From the NCBI GenBank assembly GCA_030068145.1, contig JAPJBO010000070.1, positions 1 through 64,000 of the forward strand: 64,000 nt of DNA. Direction: 5' to 3'. This document shows, piece after piece, positions 27,316-37,428 of this stretch. This DNA is from Diplonema papillatum (taxonomy: Eukaryota > Euglenozoa > Diplonemea > Diplonemida > Diplonemidae). A program made the translations under genes and the position numbers. Numbering within the stretch: position 1 is the stretch's first letter; every line of letters begins with the position of its first letter. The notes below the pieces were generated by a model. It searched no databases, was not told where the DNA came from, and saw nothing but the letters and a program-made list of their open reading frames with translations.

Positions 27316-28440
27316 TCAAGCGAGAGCCTGCAGAAACCCGGCGCACTCAGACCCGCTCTTCACCGCCGCCACGGGCAGGAGCAAGTCGGAGCCCGAGAGC
27401 GACTTGACGTACGCACGCGCGATGTCGAACCACGCGGCCTTCTCCCCCTTGCTCGCGCCCGAGCCCATCCACACCCACAGCTTCTCCCCCGGGACCTCGA
27501 GCACGAAGACGTCGGCCTCGTCGAGGGATTCGCGCGAGACGGGGCCGGCGCACGGCGTGAACGACAGCTCGCCCGAAGCGTCGCTCACGCGGAGCAGCCG
27601 CCGCTCCCCCTGCGAAGCCGGCAGTTCGGGACACGCGCCTTCCGGGAACGTGCGGTGGCCGAGGGCCGTGGCGACTTCGCCGAGGCACTCGTTGAACGCC
27701 GGCTCATCGGAGTCGCCTTGCGAGAGGACGGTGACGGACGCGTGGTCTTCCGTGATGATCTCGTGGACCATCTGCGACGCCTTCGCACGCTCCATCGGGC
27801 TGCAGCCGCTGCCTTGCCAGACGAAGACACGGTCTGTTCCGGACACGAGGATGAAGACGTCGTCGTCCTTCAACTGGTCCGCCTTCGGAGCGACCTCCCA
27901 AGCCACCACCGCCCTGTTCCGCGCTTGGAACACGCGCAGCAGCGCCGGCTGCCTACCCGGCGGCTTCTCGCCGCTGACCGCGCGGAACCCGGATTCCACC
28001 CCCCCGTGCCGGACGCCGAGGTTCGGGAAGAGCGCGAGGAACTGCCCGGACATGCCCTCCTGCACCTCGCGGTGCTGCGTGGCCCTCCCGCCGAGGAACT
28101 CGTCGAGCTCGACGGTCTTGTAGGCCGCGGTGCCGGCTTCGTCCTGCGTCGTGTCGCGGCCCAGCCAGAAGAAAATGTTGTGGACCAGCTTGTCCGGCGA
28201 GGGCCCCGCGCTGCTGAGGACGATGTAGCTGTCGCCGTCGTAGAACCAGCCGTGGTTCTCCTTCGGCCACGGCACGACTTCGAACTTCTCGATGCGCCAC
28301 ACGAAGAGCCCGGCGGACTGGCCGACCACTCCGTCGGTCCAAGCCGGCTCCTTCAGGGCGGAGTTGTACTTCACCTTGTGGTCGAGGTCTGACCCAATCA
28401 GAGCCATGTTCGTGTCGCGGACATCGTACTTGTCAGGCAT
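27316..28440 (-). CDS. Severin/fragmin-like gelsolin-repeat protein
   Basis: 374 residues, intronless, from ATG at 28440. Three gelsolin repeats are visible. Repeat 1 (about 45-140) has LFVWRIEKFEVVPWP and the classic GWFYDGDSYIVLSS at 64-77, then HNIFFWLG. Repeat 2 (about 166-265) has DDVFILVSGTDRVFVWQGSG. Repeat 3 (about 280-374) has ADVFVLEVPGEKLWVWMGSG. Three repeats in about 370 residues is the size of severin, fragmin and CapG, which sever or cap actin filaments under calcium control in the cytoplasm. Conserved acidic residues of the type II calcium sites (for example D68, D70) are present. No villin headpiece is seen. Two decayed copies of its 3' end lie downstream, and an R4 repeat lies about 90 bases upstream of the start. 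Biochemical role is inferred from family. Confidence 0.9.
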   Translation of the reverse strand: MPDKYDVRDTNMALIGSDLDHKVKYNSALKEPAWTDGVVGQSAGLFVWRIEKFEVVPWPKENHGWFYDGDSYIVLSSAGPSPDKLVHNIFFWLGRDTTQDEAGTAAYKTVELDEFLGGRATQHREVQEGMSGQFLALFPNLGVRHGGVESGFRAVSGEKPPGRQPALLRVFQARNRAVVAWEVAPKADQLKDDDVFILVSGTDRVFVWQGSGCSPMERAKASQMVHEIITEDHASVTVLSQGDSDEPAFNECLGEVATALGHRTFPEGACPELPASQGERRLLRVSDASGELSFTPCAGPVSRESLDEADVFVLEVPGEKLWVWMGSGASKGEKAAWFDIARAYVKSLSGSDLLLPVAAVKSGSECAGFLQALA

Positions 28441-28528
28441 TGTTATTCCGTTTGTTGCTGCTTCGTGCTTGGGGTGGATGCAAAGGGTGTGTCTTCCTGG
28501 TTGAACCTCTGTCTGTAGAGTGCAAGGT

Positions 28529-28600
28529 CACTTATTAGAGTTATAGTTCGCTTGAGAATCCGGGATTTTAGAGTCTCCGGGTGACCTTCGTCGAATGGAT
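28529..28600 (+). repeat. R4 repeat, just upstream of the gelsolin start
   Basis: Reads tagagttatagttcgcttga and then tttagagtctccgggtgacc. It sits within the likely promoter or 5' UTR of the minus-strand gelsolin gene, in antisense orientation to it. Confidence 0.85.
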
Positions 28601-28659
28601 TATTTGGTTCTTTTAAAGCTAATACGTACTGGGTGGGTTTGGGGGGGGCATGCATGCAT

Positions 28660-28930
28660 TATTTTTAGAGTGAAAGTTCACTTGAAACACCGGGGCTTAA
28701 AGTCTCCGGGTGACCTTCGTCGTTAAGGGAAGATATCTTTTGTGCTCTGAGTGTCGTAAGAGTGGTGGTTACACGAGGTAAGAGGATCGGTGGGTACCTT
28801 GGTTGTTGGCCATTGGTGGTTTCGGCCATTGTCCACATACCTTACTTACGGTAGGACCTCCTCAGTATGGTGCCGCAGTAGGTGACCGTCTGTCTTCTTG
28901 GTACTGTCTGACCGTCTCTTTTCGTGTATT
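28660..28930 (+). repeat. R4 repeat, long form
   Basis: The core is followed by about 200 bases (gtgctctgagtgtcgtaaga, ggttacacgaggtaagagga, ggtgccgcagtaggtgac) shared with 30653-30890, 55852-56110 and, more weakly, 60904-61150. No coding frame is conserved. Confidence 0.9.
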
Positions 28931-29099
28931 TGTGCTGCTTCTGGTTTGCGCAGGTTGAATATCCGTAACTATATCGTATTGCAATCCGGGTGGGGTGCTC
29001 AGGGCTTACGCTCCGTTTTCGGTCTCAGAGAAAATACGTGTGGTCCACATGTGGACGCGTAAAGTTCGGGGGGAAAAAAAACCTTTCCCTACGTGCGGC

Positions 29100-29975
29100 A
29101 GGCTAAAAAATAGCGCCACTACGGACTTGCAATGGCTGTGCAACACTTGGCGGCCTTGGTCGTTGGTGGCACTCCTCGGCCGACCGAAAGCAAGACTTTT
29201 CCGAGCGGCTTTGGCAGATCGTGGTGTGACCTTGCGACGATGACTTCTGTGGCTTGAGCGCCAAGCCCCAAGGTGCGCCAAACCTCAACCTTGGCGTTGT
29301 CCGCGTGAACCCTCTTGCCGTCAGCGCTTCCTCCGCTCCCGGGAGTAGGCAGAACGGAAGGACCCCAGAACAAATCACATCCACGCTCAACGCGATCATG
29401 GCGCGTCCAATGCTGCTTCCTTCCGTGCAAAAAGTCCTCGACCGCGTTCTGGCCTCATCGGTGGTACTTCTCACGGACGCCAGGAGCTATTGCTATCAAT
29501 TCCGGCTGGACGCGATAATAAAACTCGCGGGGTTACGCCCCTCCGCGCTTAACTCTGGCGAGTTCGGCAGAGCCAAGTAACTTTCGCCACCCCATTTTGT
29601 AGCGAGCGGGGCGGTTCGAATGGGAGAGGACAAAGTGGAGGCCCAGAAGGTCGAACTCCCCGAGCGGGATTCCAAACTGCTCGTCGTTTTCGTTGAGCTC
29701 GCAGTTGACGCTCTTGCAGCGCAGCAAAAAAGAGTCAAACCGCGAAGTTGCTTCGCTCAACGAATCCCCAACGACGACGAAGTTGTCGACCCAGGGCAGA
29801 CCGTCAGACTCCGGCAGGAGTGCTCGAGAGGCCCTCTGCGCTATCGCCGGAGCCCAGCTCCAGCCCATGCATATGGCCACGAGTTGAGCCTTCACGAAAT
29901 GACCCCGCGGTCTGGCCAAGTGCATGCCAAAACATGGGCGGACCGGGTGTTGGGGATTTTGGTCTGGTTTGCCTA
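29100..29975 (-). pseudogene. Reverse transcriptase fragment of a retroelement
   Basis: The minus-strand frame 29533-29925, extended upstream to about 29960, reads FGMHLARPRGHFVKAQL, then MGWSWAPAIAQRASRALLP, then LPWVDNFVVVGDS. This is the order of reverse transcriptase motifs of retrovirus-like or DIRS-like elements, with WVDN at the usual YxDD/YVDN position. The frame ends at 29533, where the thumb region should continue, and the part from 29100 to 29474 is in other frames (VEVWRTLGLGAQ). No integrase, RNase H or LTR is apparent. It is a broken remnant. Confidence 0.65.
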
Positions 29976-30310
29976 CACGACGCGTTTCCAGCTAGCCTAC
30001 GCCCGATGTTCTTGTCCTTCCTGCAGAGGCTGGCCTCATCCCTGGTGGACCCAGCTGACTGGGACATCTCCAGGACTGTTCCGCCCTCAGGTGGAGCACC
30101 TCACCTCGTTGGTCAAAGACAACCGCTGGGTCAGTCGTTCGAAGTCGGTCTCCTCATCGGTGACTCTCCCCCAGCATCATGGTGGGTGAACCTGAGCGGG
30201 GCCCCTTTTTGAAGTTGAGGCACACATCTTTTTAAAGGAGTTGCTTGCGGTCCTTAGGGGCATAAACCTGACCGCAAAGTTTCACACAAATACGCGCGTG
30301 AGACTCATGG

Positions 30311-30547
30311 TTGACAACTGTTGAAAACTACCCAGAGGCATCGCGAACCCTGCGAGCAGCGAGGACAATCGGGCAGTGGACAGATGTGGCACATCATGTA
30401 GCGATGAAAAACGGGACGACGCCAAAGAACACGTGCTGGCTAGCGGAAAGCGGGGCGCGGGTCGACCTCGTGTTAGCCAACGAGGCCGCACTGCACTCTG
30501 TCGAAACTGTGGAGGTGATAGGGGATACCGACAAAGAACTGAATTAA
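30311..30547 (+). pseudogene. LINE endonuclease fragment (C-terminal part)
   Basis: The plus-strand frame encodes GQWTDVAHHVAMKNGTTPKN, then TCWLAES and ARVDLVLANEAA. This follows the end of APE-type endonucleases of LINEs (W-x-D, then T-C, then S-R-I-D-x-V-L-A-N). The frame stops at 30547 and nothing resembling reverse transcriptase follows. It is not derived from the LINE at 15.4-20.4 kb, whose corresponding residues differ. Confidence 0.6.
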
Positions 30548-30652
30548 GGCCGACAGCTTTACCAGGAAGATGGCGGTTTTGAAATACGACCGGGCCACCG
30601 ATCTTAAAGCGGACACTGCCTATCAGCACTTAGTTCCGCGTCGCGTCCTTAT

Positions 30653-30890
30653 TTTTAGAGTGAAACTGTGAACGTTCGCTTGAAACTCCGGGGTTTTAAA
30701 GTCTCCGGGTGACCTTCGTCAATATGGGAAGATATCCTTTGTGCTCTGAGTGTCGTAAGAGTGGTGGTTACACGAGGTAAGAGGATCGGTGGGTACCTTC
30801 GTTGTTGGTCATTTGGTGGTTTCGTCCATTATCCACATACCTTACATACGGTGTAGGTGACTGTCTGTCTTCTTGGTACCGTTTTTGGCG
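30653..30890 (+). repeat. R4 repeat, long form
   Basis: Close match to 28660-28930, lacking the middle segment around gtaggacctcctcagtatgg. Confidence 0.9.
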
Positions 30891-30999
30891 GGTGCATGGA
30901 AACGCCGTTTCCTTTCAAAAGAAACGGCTGGTGCGCCACTAGTGTACTGGCTGTAGGTCTGGTAGCAGGACTGCTGTTGCCTGACAGCAAAAAGAGCGC

Positions 31000-31115
31000 G
31001 TCTGATAAACACGATATATCGTATGCGGGTTTAATACGAGACGTGTAAATGTTTCTCAGCTACTTTTTTGGCCAAAGTGTTTCTTAATTAACACGTTTCG
31101 TACTAAAAACATGGG
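31000..31115 (+). repeat. Repeat with ACACGTTTCGTACTAAAA block
   Basis: Shares gtgtttcttaattaacacgt, followed by ttcgtactaaaa, with 33050-33090, and also the preceding gtatg-ggt-taacacga region. In the second copy the arms ttaacacgaaacgtgttaa form a hairpin. Confidence 0.8.
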
Positions 31116-31619
31116 GTCTGACGTACTTAGTGAAATTTGAAAACTGTTGAAGCCCCATGATGATCCTCCCTTTTTGTTCCCGAAAATCTTGGGGGTTTCG
31201 AGCCTTTGAGCAGGAAAAACGTATCGCGGTCAGAGTATTAGCGACAAGAGCGTTCTGGCACTTGTGCATGAAGACGACAGGCGTGGGCGGGCTCCGGGAT
31301 GCCAGGAATGGTAACCGCAGCTCCAATCGTCTTGTTGACATCCTCGAGCGTTCGTCTCTATGAACCAAGAGTCGGGGTCGGCGGAAAAGACCGTTGCAAG
31401 GTGGCTAACTATCTTGCTTCCGCAAAAGTCAGAAAGCGAGCAAGATACAACGCATCTTCAGAGCGACCGGTCAGTTGCTACAAGTATCCAGTGCCAACCA
31501 CGAGTTCCTGACACGCTAGTGTTCACGAAGGTGTTCATTAGGCGGGCACACGTCAGTGATGACAGGGTAAGCCGGTCGTATGGAAAGGCAGCGCAAGCAA
31601 AGGCGGAGTTGCCCTTTTA

Positions 31620-31863
31620 AAAGAAGGAGTAAAGCGTCTCCAGGTGATTACCATCCAGCTTCTTCTCGTGCTCGCCAACCCCAAGACTAGCATGAACCGC
31701 ATCCACCTCCACAGCAACGCATTCATCGTTTGCCAGTTCTTCAAGCTCTTGGTCAAAATCAACGAAGTCAGAACGTTGATGCAATCTGCGCATTCACTCA
31801 GTACGAGACATTCGTTGAAGTTGCGATGGAGTTCGGCGAGAACGTTGTCGCCGCAACCGGTGG
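31620..31863 (-). other. Possible gene fragment interrupted by a hAT-like element
   Basis: Two overlapping minus-strand frames are open here. One is acidic and gene-like, with FDQELEELANDECVAVEVDA and EHEKKLDGNHLETLYSFF before a stop at about 31620. Another continues, once the hAT-like element is skipped, into PAKVFVEDSPQ on the far side (32797-32860). No known domain; the piece may be a remnant of a host gene or of another transposon. Confidence 0.3.
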
Positions 31864-31870
31864 CCTGGGG

Positions 31871-32789
31871 CAGTGTTGGCGGTGGCTCTCGGAGCTGGAG
31901 CCAGCTCGGGAGCTGGAAAGAGCCAGCAAGAGCCAGCAGGGCACAATAAAAAGCCATCTCAAAATTCCCCCAAAATGCGAGAAAACATTTGCACATTTTT
32001 TTTGGATATCCGGGTCTATTTTTTGCGGATCTCTTCATCGGAGCTGATCCACGCAAAAAATCGCTGAAAAAGGTCTGCTACGTGGACCAGCAAAAAAATG
32101 TCACCACTCGGGGGATTGATTCCCGTCCTTCTCGATGCACACCGGTGGTTTCCGTACCGGGGCCCTGTCTCTTACAAAGACCCACAAACCACGCACATGT
32201 TTTGTAATCCCGGGTCTAATTTTCACGGATCTCTTCATCGGAGCTGATCGCGAGCGTAAATTCGTCGAAGAAAGTCTGCTACGTGGACCAGAGGGAAAAT
32301 GTCACCATTCAGGGGATCGATTCCCGCCCTTCTCAACACACCTGGTGGTTTCCACGCCCGGTGCCCAGCATAGCGTAAAGACCCGGGAACCACGCACGTA
32401 CTTTCTGAGCCCCAGGTCTAATTTTCGCGGTTCTCTTCATCGGATGATCGCGAGCAAAAGGTCGTCGAAAAAGGTCTGCTCCGTGGACAGCGAAAAAAAC
32501 GGCACCCAGGGGATCGATTCCTGTCCTTCCCGTCACAAACCTGGTGGTTTCCATGTCCGGTGCTCTGCATCTCGTAAAGACCCGCGAACCACGCACATAC
32601 TTCTTGGTCCCCGGGTCCACTTCACGGTTCTCTTCATCGGAGCTTATCTCGAGCTAAAAATCGTCAAAAAAGGTCCGCTGCACACACGAGCAAAATTTTC
32701 ACCAGAAACCCAGCTCCCGCTGGCTCTTCCCAGCTCCCAAAGAGCCAGAAGAACCAGCTCCCAAGAGTTGGGAGCCACCGCCAACACTG
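31871..32789. mobile_element. Nonautonomous hAT-like element with internal satellite
   Basis: Ends CAGTGTTGGCGGTGGCTC and its inverted match; hAT terminal repeats commonly begin CAG-G/T-G. A direct CCTGGGG flanks the element at 31864-31870 and 32790-32796, close to the 8-bp duplication expected for hAT. Subterminal GGAGCTGG/CCAGCTCC motifs are repeated at both ends. The interior holds no transposase, only about 3.5 units of a roughly 207-bp tandem repeat. Confidence 0.85.
31985..32690 (+). repeat. About 207-bp tandem repeat inside the hAT-like element
   Basis: Recognisable by ggatctcttcatcggagctg at about 32027 and 32224, with related copies at about 32430 and 32628, each followed by a ggtctgctacgtggacca-type block. 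Confidence 0.85.
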
Positions 32790-33049
32790 CCTGGGGGCTG
32801 TCTTCAACGAAGACCTTGGCCGGCCTCATGTCCTGTTGGATCGGAAACTTTCTCTTCCAATAAATTTGCGTCACTCAACCCGGTCACCACGAAACTCGCC
32901 CGGATTGTCGAATCTGCTTCGCTCTATTTCTTTTTTTAGAGTGCACTTTTTTGACGGGTTCAGATTTTCTAAGTACATAACCCCTCAAAACCCGTATGGA
33001 GGTGCAGTTTTTAACACGAAACGTGTTAATGTTTCATAGCTTTAGATCC

Positions 33050-33125
33050 GGGGTGTTTCTTAATTAACACGTTTCGTACTAAAACCGTTTCGTACTAAAC
33101 ACGTTTCATATTAAACCCGCATACG
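33050..33125 (+). repeat. Second ACACGTTTCGTACTAAAA repeat
   Basis: Matches 31076-31107, then carries two further shortened copies of the acgtttcgtactaaa block. The two copies bracket the hAT-like element and its broken host frame in direct orientation. Confidence 0.8.
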
Positions 33126-33129
33126 GTAA

Positions 33130-34700
33130 ACGCGCCAGGAGCGTGCCTGAAGGCAAGGACGAAGGAGAAAGGAGCGGACGGAACGCAAAAAACAGTTAAA
33201 AGAAAGGGAAATAAAAAAAAAAGACCAAGAAAACGATGTCCTCCCAAGTTAGTGTAGGCTTGCCTTGTCCGGTGCGTGGAGGTGGACAAGGGAATAGAAG
33301 GGAAAGCAAAGAACACGGAAAAGGAGAAAGAGTCGGCAAGTGAAAGTTAATGGTGGTCTGGAAGTGTCCATTCGCGGAAGTCGTGCGTTCCCGATCACAA
33401 ACCGGCATCGGTGGCATTTGATGCAGCACTCTCTTTGCCCACGCTTTCCCTCTTCAGAAACACAAAGCAAGCAAAGGGAAGGCAAAAGCCCTGAACGCTC
33501 TGCCGCTTTCTGTTTTCGACCTTACTCAGCATAGCAGAGTCTCTGGGCGTCGCGTGACGAATCTCGCAAGCTTTTATTCCAGCGCTCTCAGCGCTCAACA
33601 AAACAATGCCGTGGACCAACTTTGACATGCCAGGGGACTTCGATTCAGCCGGTCCGTTCAGTCTGTCAAATACAGATCCAGGCAATTCTATGCAGCTCCA
33701 GGAGGTAGCGATGGACCTGACAACCCATGGTGTATCGTCGTGCACCGCTGCAGAGCGGCAGGCAGAAATATGCGGGGGAAAGAGAGAGAGAGACGCATAA
33801 ACTGCATGGACTTTCTTTCCCGGGTAGTATCCGGTAGCCCCAGTATGCTGCTTCGTCTTCCGTTCTCGTGCGTGTGCTCTACCGCCCGAGAAGTCAAGGA
33901 ATGGAGACTCCCGGCCTGCGGCGGCCTTCCGAACCTGAGCGGCGTGTCTTCGAACTTCGTAGATAGACGGGACGGTGCGCGCTTCTTCCGCTTGCGAAAA
34001 ATTGCGCGCGAATGAAAGGAGAGTGCTCGTGGATTTTTTCTGGAAGCCGCACTCGTTTGGAACAAAACGCCAGCCGGGAAAAATAGCGTCCGCTGGCAGG
34101 AAGGCGCGGATACCAGCTTCAATCCGACAGGCCGAGGGCGGAAGCACCTCAGGATGACCTCAGGGGTCCAGACCACGGTCGGTGTGCCCCTTGCGGTACT
34201 CCTAAGTAGGATGGTACCACCACATGCACCGTTACCCACGCAGGTGTACGGTCGGAGGGCTATGTACGTAGTAGTGGATACACTACACCAAACAACGTAT
34301 GTGTTGATATGTGTACCACATGATCTCCGGACGGTGGGGCTATCGGTCCGCATCTCGCAACCGACCCGCTTCATCATCAGCCAATACAATCGCCCTGCGA
34401 CGAGGCGCGGCGACCGTCCAGGGAATAAGGGCGCAACCTTTCTCGCATTCGAACCCTTGAATGGTGGTGCGCACATCACGGGAGGATGTTTCTGACCCCC
34501 AGCCAGCATGGCAAGGGGAGTTCCTACCAGCTTGGTCGCGTGTGGCTCGAGGCTACACGTAGGTGGGGAAGGGCTCAACTGCTTCTAAAACACCAGGAGG
34601 CCGCAAAGCATAAAGAATGCGGAAAGGGTTTGAAAAAGACAAACAAAACGTAAAAAAAAGGGGGGGAACGCCTGTAGCGTCCCACCTGAAACCCACCACA
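33130..34700. other. No gene recognised (33.1-34.7 kb)
   Basis: A 250-codon minus-strand frame (33395-34147) is present but has no motif and overlaps a dispersed gcagctccaggaggta block, so I do not call it. At 34205-34325 there is a TAC/GTA-rich patch resembling 59.4-59.8 kb. Confidence 0.45.
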
Positions 34701-34728
34701 CCCCCCTGCGAAGAGAACCGATGGACTC

Positions 34729-37428
34729 TCACGGGTCCATCGGACCGAGGGCAGCCATGCGGCCGTCCTTCTGGGCCTGGGCCCAGATGTCCATGCAGTC
34801 GTCGCGGCTGATCTTGGTCCAGTTCATGCCAGCTTCGTTCTTGTCGTGCACGTGGTAGACGTTGATGTATCCACCAGAACCGGCGTCTCGGTGCGTTGCG
34901 GCGAGAATCGCCGACCGGCCAAGCTCGATCGCCTCTGCGTCAGTAAGGTCGTGTCTGTACCCCTCGTCGAGAACACCATACGCGTAAATCGAACCGGATC
35001 CCACAGAGTACAGGTCTCCCTTCAACCTCGTCCCGTTGTCGTCGATCATGTAAAGACTCGGTCCCGCGTAGTCCCACCCGGCGAGCATCAGGCCCTGTGT
35101 CGTTTTAGAGTTAAAGTTCGCTTGAAATTCCGGGGTTTTAGGGTCTCCGTGTGACCGTTCATGAATGGGTTCTCTTAGAGCAAGAAAGGACTATGTGGTT
35201 ACGGGTTGTATATTGTTTTAGCACTAACAATCTTGCGGGTTGCCCTTTAACGTACTGTGCAGGCTAAAAAGACGCAGGCGGCGTAATTTGGTGGTTGATC
35301 AGAATTCCTTTACCAGAAAATGGCACACAGGGGTAAATACGAGTGGGAAAACGATCAACCGGGGCGCGCACAAACAAAAGGAAGCGCCTGTCTTTTTGAG
35401 GCCGTGTTCTTCTTTTTGTCTTTTGCAAACCAGTTGAAGTGGAGCTACTGCCGTGTGATCGGTTCCAAGTGTTGCCGGGGTTTGTGTGACGGATCTTTGG
35501 AAAGAGCGTGGAGCAAACCGGATTACACTGATTTATTTTGCGTGGGGGGGTTTCCATCAGGACTGGAGCCAGAATGGGTTTGTGGCCGGAATCAGATCGG
35601 CCGCACGATCTTCGGCACCAATCCTCGGTCTGAAGTCGGGGCACTATGATCCTTTGGTCTCGCTTCATGTACAAGGGATTGACGTCGGAGGCAAGAATAC
35701 TCTCTCTTCCTTGTACCTGTCAGTTGCTTCCAGGAGACTGTTAAGGAGACTACGCGTGACTTATAGCGCGGAAGAGCGAGCCAATAGGTCTGTGATGCTC
35801 CTAAATGTGGAGTCAGCTTTTTTGTTTTTTTGAAGCTTACATACCATCGACAGTCCGTGGTTTCTGTAGCTGTAGCAGATGTTGTTCAGAATCTTACTAG
35901 CGGCGGCGATAGTAATGCGCTGCTTGTTCCTGTGCATTGTGTGTGCGGCGTTGGGGTAGCCAGCAGGTTCAGAGTTTTCGCTTGAGAATCGGGGATTTAA
36001 AGTCTCCGGATTGACCTTTTCTTGAATGAGAGTGGCTGACGACTTCCTATGCGGCTGAGTGCACGAATCCAACCCAAAGAAGCAGTTGCCGCACATCGGA
36101 GGGTGCCTTCCAGTCATTCTCTACCAACCTCAGGTCCCCCACGGACTCCAGTCGCAGATCCGAATGTACGATACTAATTGTGATACCGGCATCACAGTTG
36201 CTTTTTCAGGCTCCCAGAGTCATATTACTGGTAGAGCTTCACCTCAGGTGGCTGGCTTAGCTGATGATTCCGTTCCCCTTTCGATCTATCACCCCGCGAG
36301 TGTCATTCGGGGGCAAGTCGCAGTTTTGTTTGTGCGCACGAGCGGAGCTCACCTGCCTTTGGTAAGTTTCACATAGTCCACTGCCAACTACTAATTTTTA
36401 GTGCCGGCAATGCATTGGTAACACGACATAAACGACGTACCTGAGCTCCCACAATCGGCACTCCTGGCCGAGCACCCGCTGCCAGTACTGACAGTCGGCC
36501 GCACCGCCGGCGAGTGTTCCAAGCATGAAGGTGTTGATTTCGATGACCTTCTGCACGGTTCCGGAGGCTGTGTGTTATTTGCAATTTTCTAAGCTATCCC
36601 GTAGGAGGCAAAGTTCTGTGGAAGATGGAATATGTCCACAACTATCCCACGGCAGGGAAAGTCTAACACTCGCCCTCCGATGAACCCGAATGCGATTCGC
36701 AAGGATACGGGAAGCCTCGCGTGTGAGCTTGAATTGGTTCAACAATCTTCTCGGAAACGCGCTTGTCAGCGTCCTCTATTCGAGGCTCCAAGACGAAAGA
36801 GTAGAGGAGAAACGTGTGCCTACCGATGTACTGTCCTGTGGAGGCTCGACTATCAACCGCCACAATAACTCCGCCTTGGTAAACGAATGCGAGCGTCGTA
36901 GTACCCTTCCGGAGGTCCAACTTTGGGATTGAAGACGGCTGCGGGCACACAGCAATCTTCACCTGGCTGAGGTCGATGTCTGTGGGTGTTTAATTCGTTG
37001 AGAAAGCGTCAGACGAGTGCATGCCCAGGCACAGTCTTCTCTTTTTAGTAGCGTTCTTTATGGTAACAAGCTTGTTTGTCTGTCAAAAAGTGTCGGATGG
37101 CAGCGTGCTGTGCTAAATCACTTACAACAGGGTTTTCACACGTACGCACCGCACGAACAAAGTCTAAGGTTACAGATTGTCAGTGTGCTCATCAGTGTAA
37201 TCAAAGAATCTCATCAGTGTGTGAGTGCGTTCATCAGTGTAACCCGAGAACCTCGTTAGTGTGCTCAAGGCAGTTGGAGAATAAGCCGGCGAACACAACG
37301 AGCATTTGCATACCCTCAACTTCTTCCCTGGCTGTGTCTAAGGTGGCCCTCGGCTGCATTTCCTTCACGAAGTTGCGCTCCAGCAGGCTCCCCAAGTAGG
37401 AGCTGCTGTTACACAGGGCCATCGCCAT
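34729..37428 (-). CDS. PSMB5: Proteasome 20S core subunit beta type-5 (five exons)
   Basis: Exons on the minus strand: 37314-37428, 36824-36979, 36441-36567, 35845-35929 and 34729-35094, together 849 bases, 282 residues and a stop, with phases that agree at every junction. Donors are GTATGC, GTAGGC, GTACGT and GTATGT; all four acceptors end CACAG. Beta-5 carries the chymotrypsin-like activity of the proteasome. After a 64-residue propeptide the mature chain begins at Thr65 in KGTTTLAF. Counting from that Thr as 1, catalytic Asp17 (VAVDSR), Arg19 and Lys33 (TVQKVIEIN) are all in place. Further family blocks are [30 protein letters not shown] joined to [15 protein letters not shown], and [19 protein letters not shown]. 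The subunit should be active. Introns 3 and 4 contain R4 or R2 repeats, in antisense. The start is the only in-frame ATG that gives a normal propeptide; a second ATG follows two codons later. Confidence 0.95.
35097..35210 (+). repeat. R4 repeat forming the acceptor end of PSMB5 intron 4
   Basis: The R4 core (tagagttaaagttcgcttga) begins about 10 bases from the acceptor of exon 5 and the homology with 20952-21060 and 46636-46750 extends for roughly 100 bases into the intron. The branch and polypyrimidine signals of this intron must therefore lie within the repeat or be supplied by it. Confidence 0.85.
35968..36016 (+). repeat. R4 core in PSMB5 intron 3
   Basis: Reads ttcgcttgagaatcggggat, then ttaaagtctccgg, about 40-80 bases from the acceptor of exon 4. 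A short form of R4. Confidence 0.75.
36328..36428 (+). repeat. R2 repeat in PSMB5 intron 3
   Basis: Contains tttgtttgtgcgcac and ctgccaactactaattttta followed by aatgcattggtaacac, beginning a dozen bases from the donor of intron 3. Compare 40167-40286, 50255-50370 and 61795-61915. Confidence 0.85.

Noticed and set aside
26947-28392. 481-codon plus-strand frame
   Set aside because: It is the antisense of the gelsolin gene and its decayed copies; the gelsolin motifs are on the minus strand.
33395-34147. 250-codon minus-strand frame
   Set aside because: No domain, and it includes a dispersed block (reading SWSCIELPG) that appears in unrelated places, so it is probably chance.
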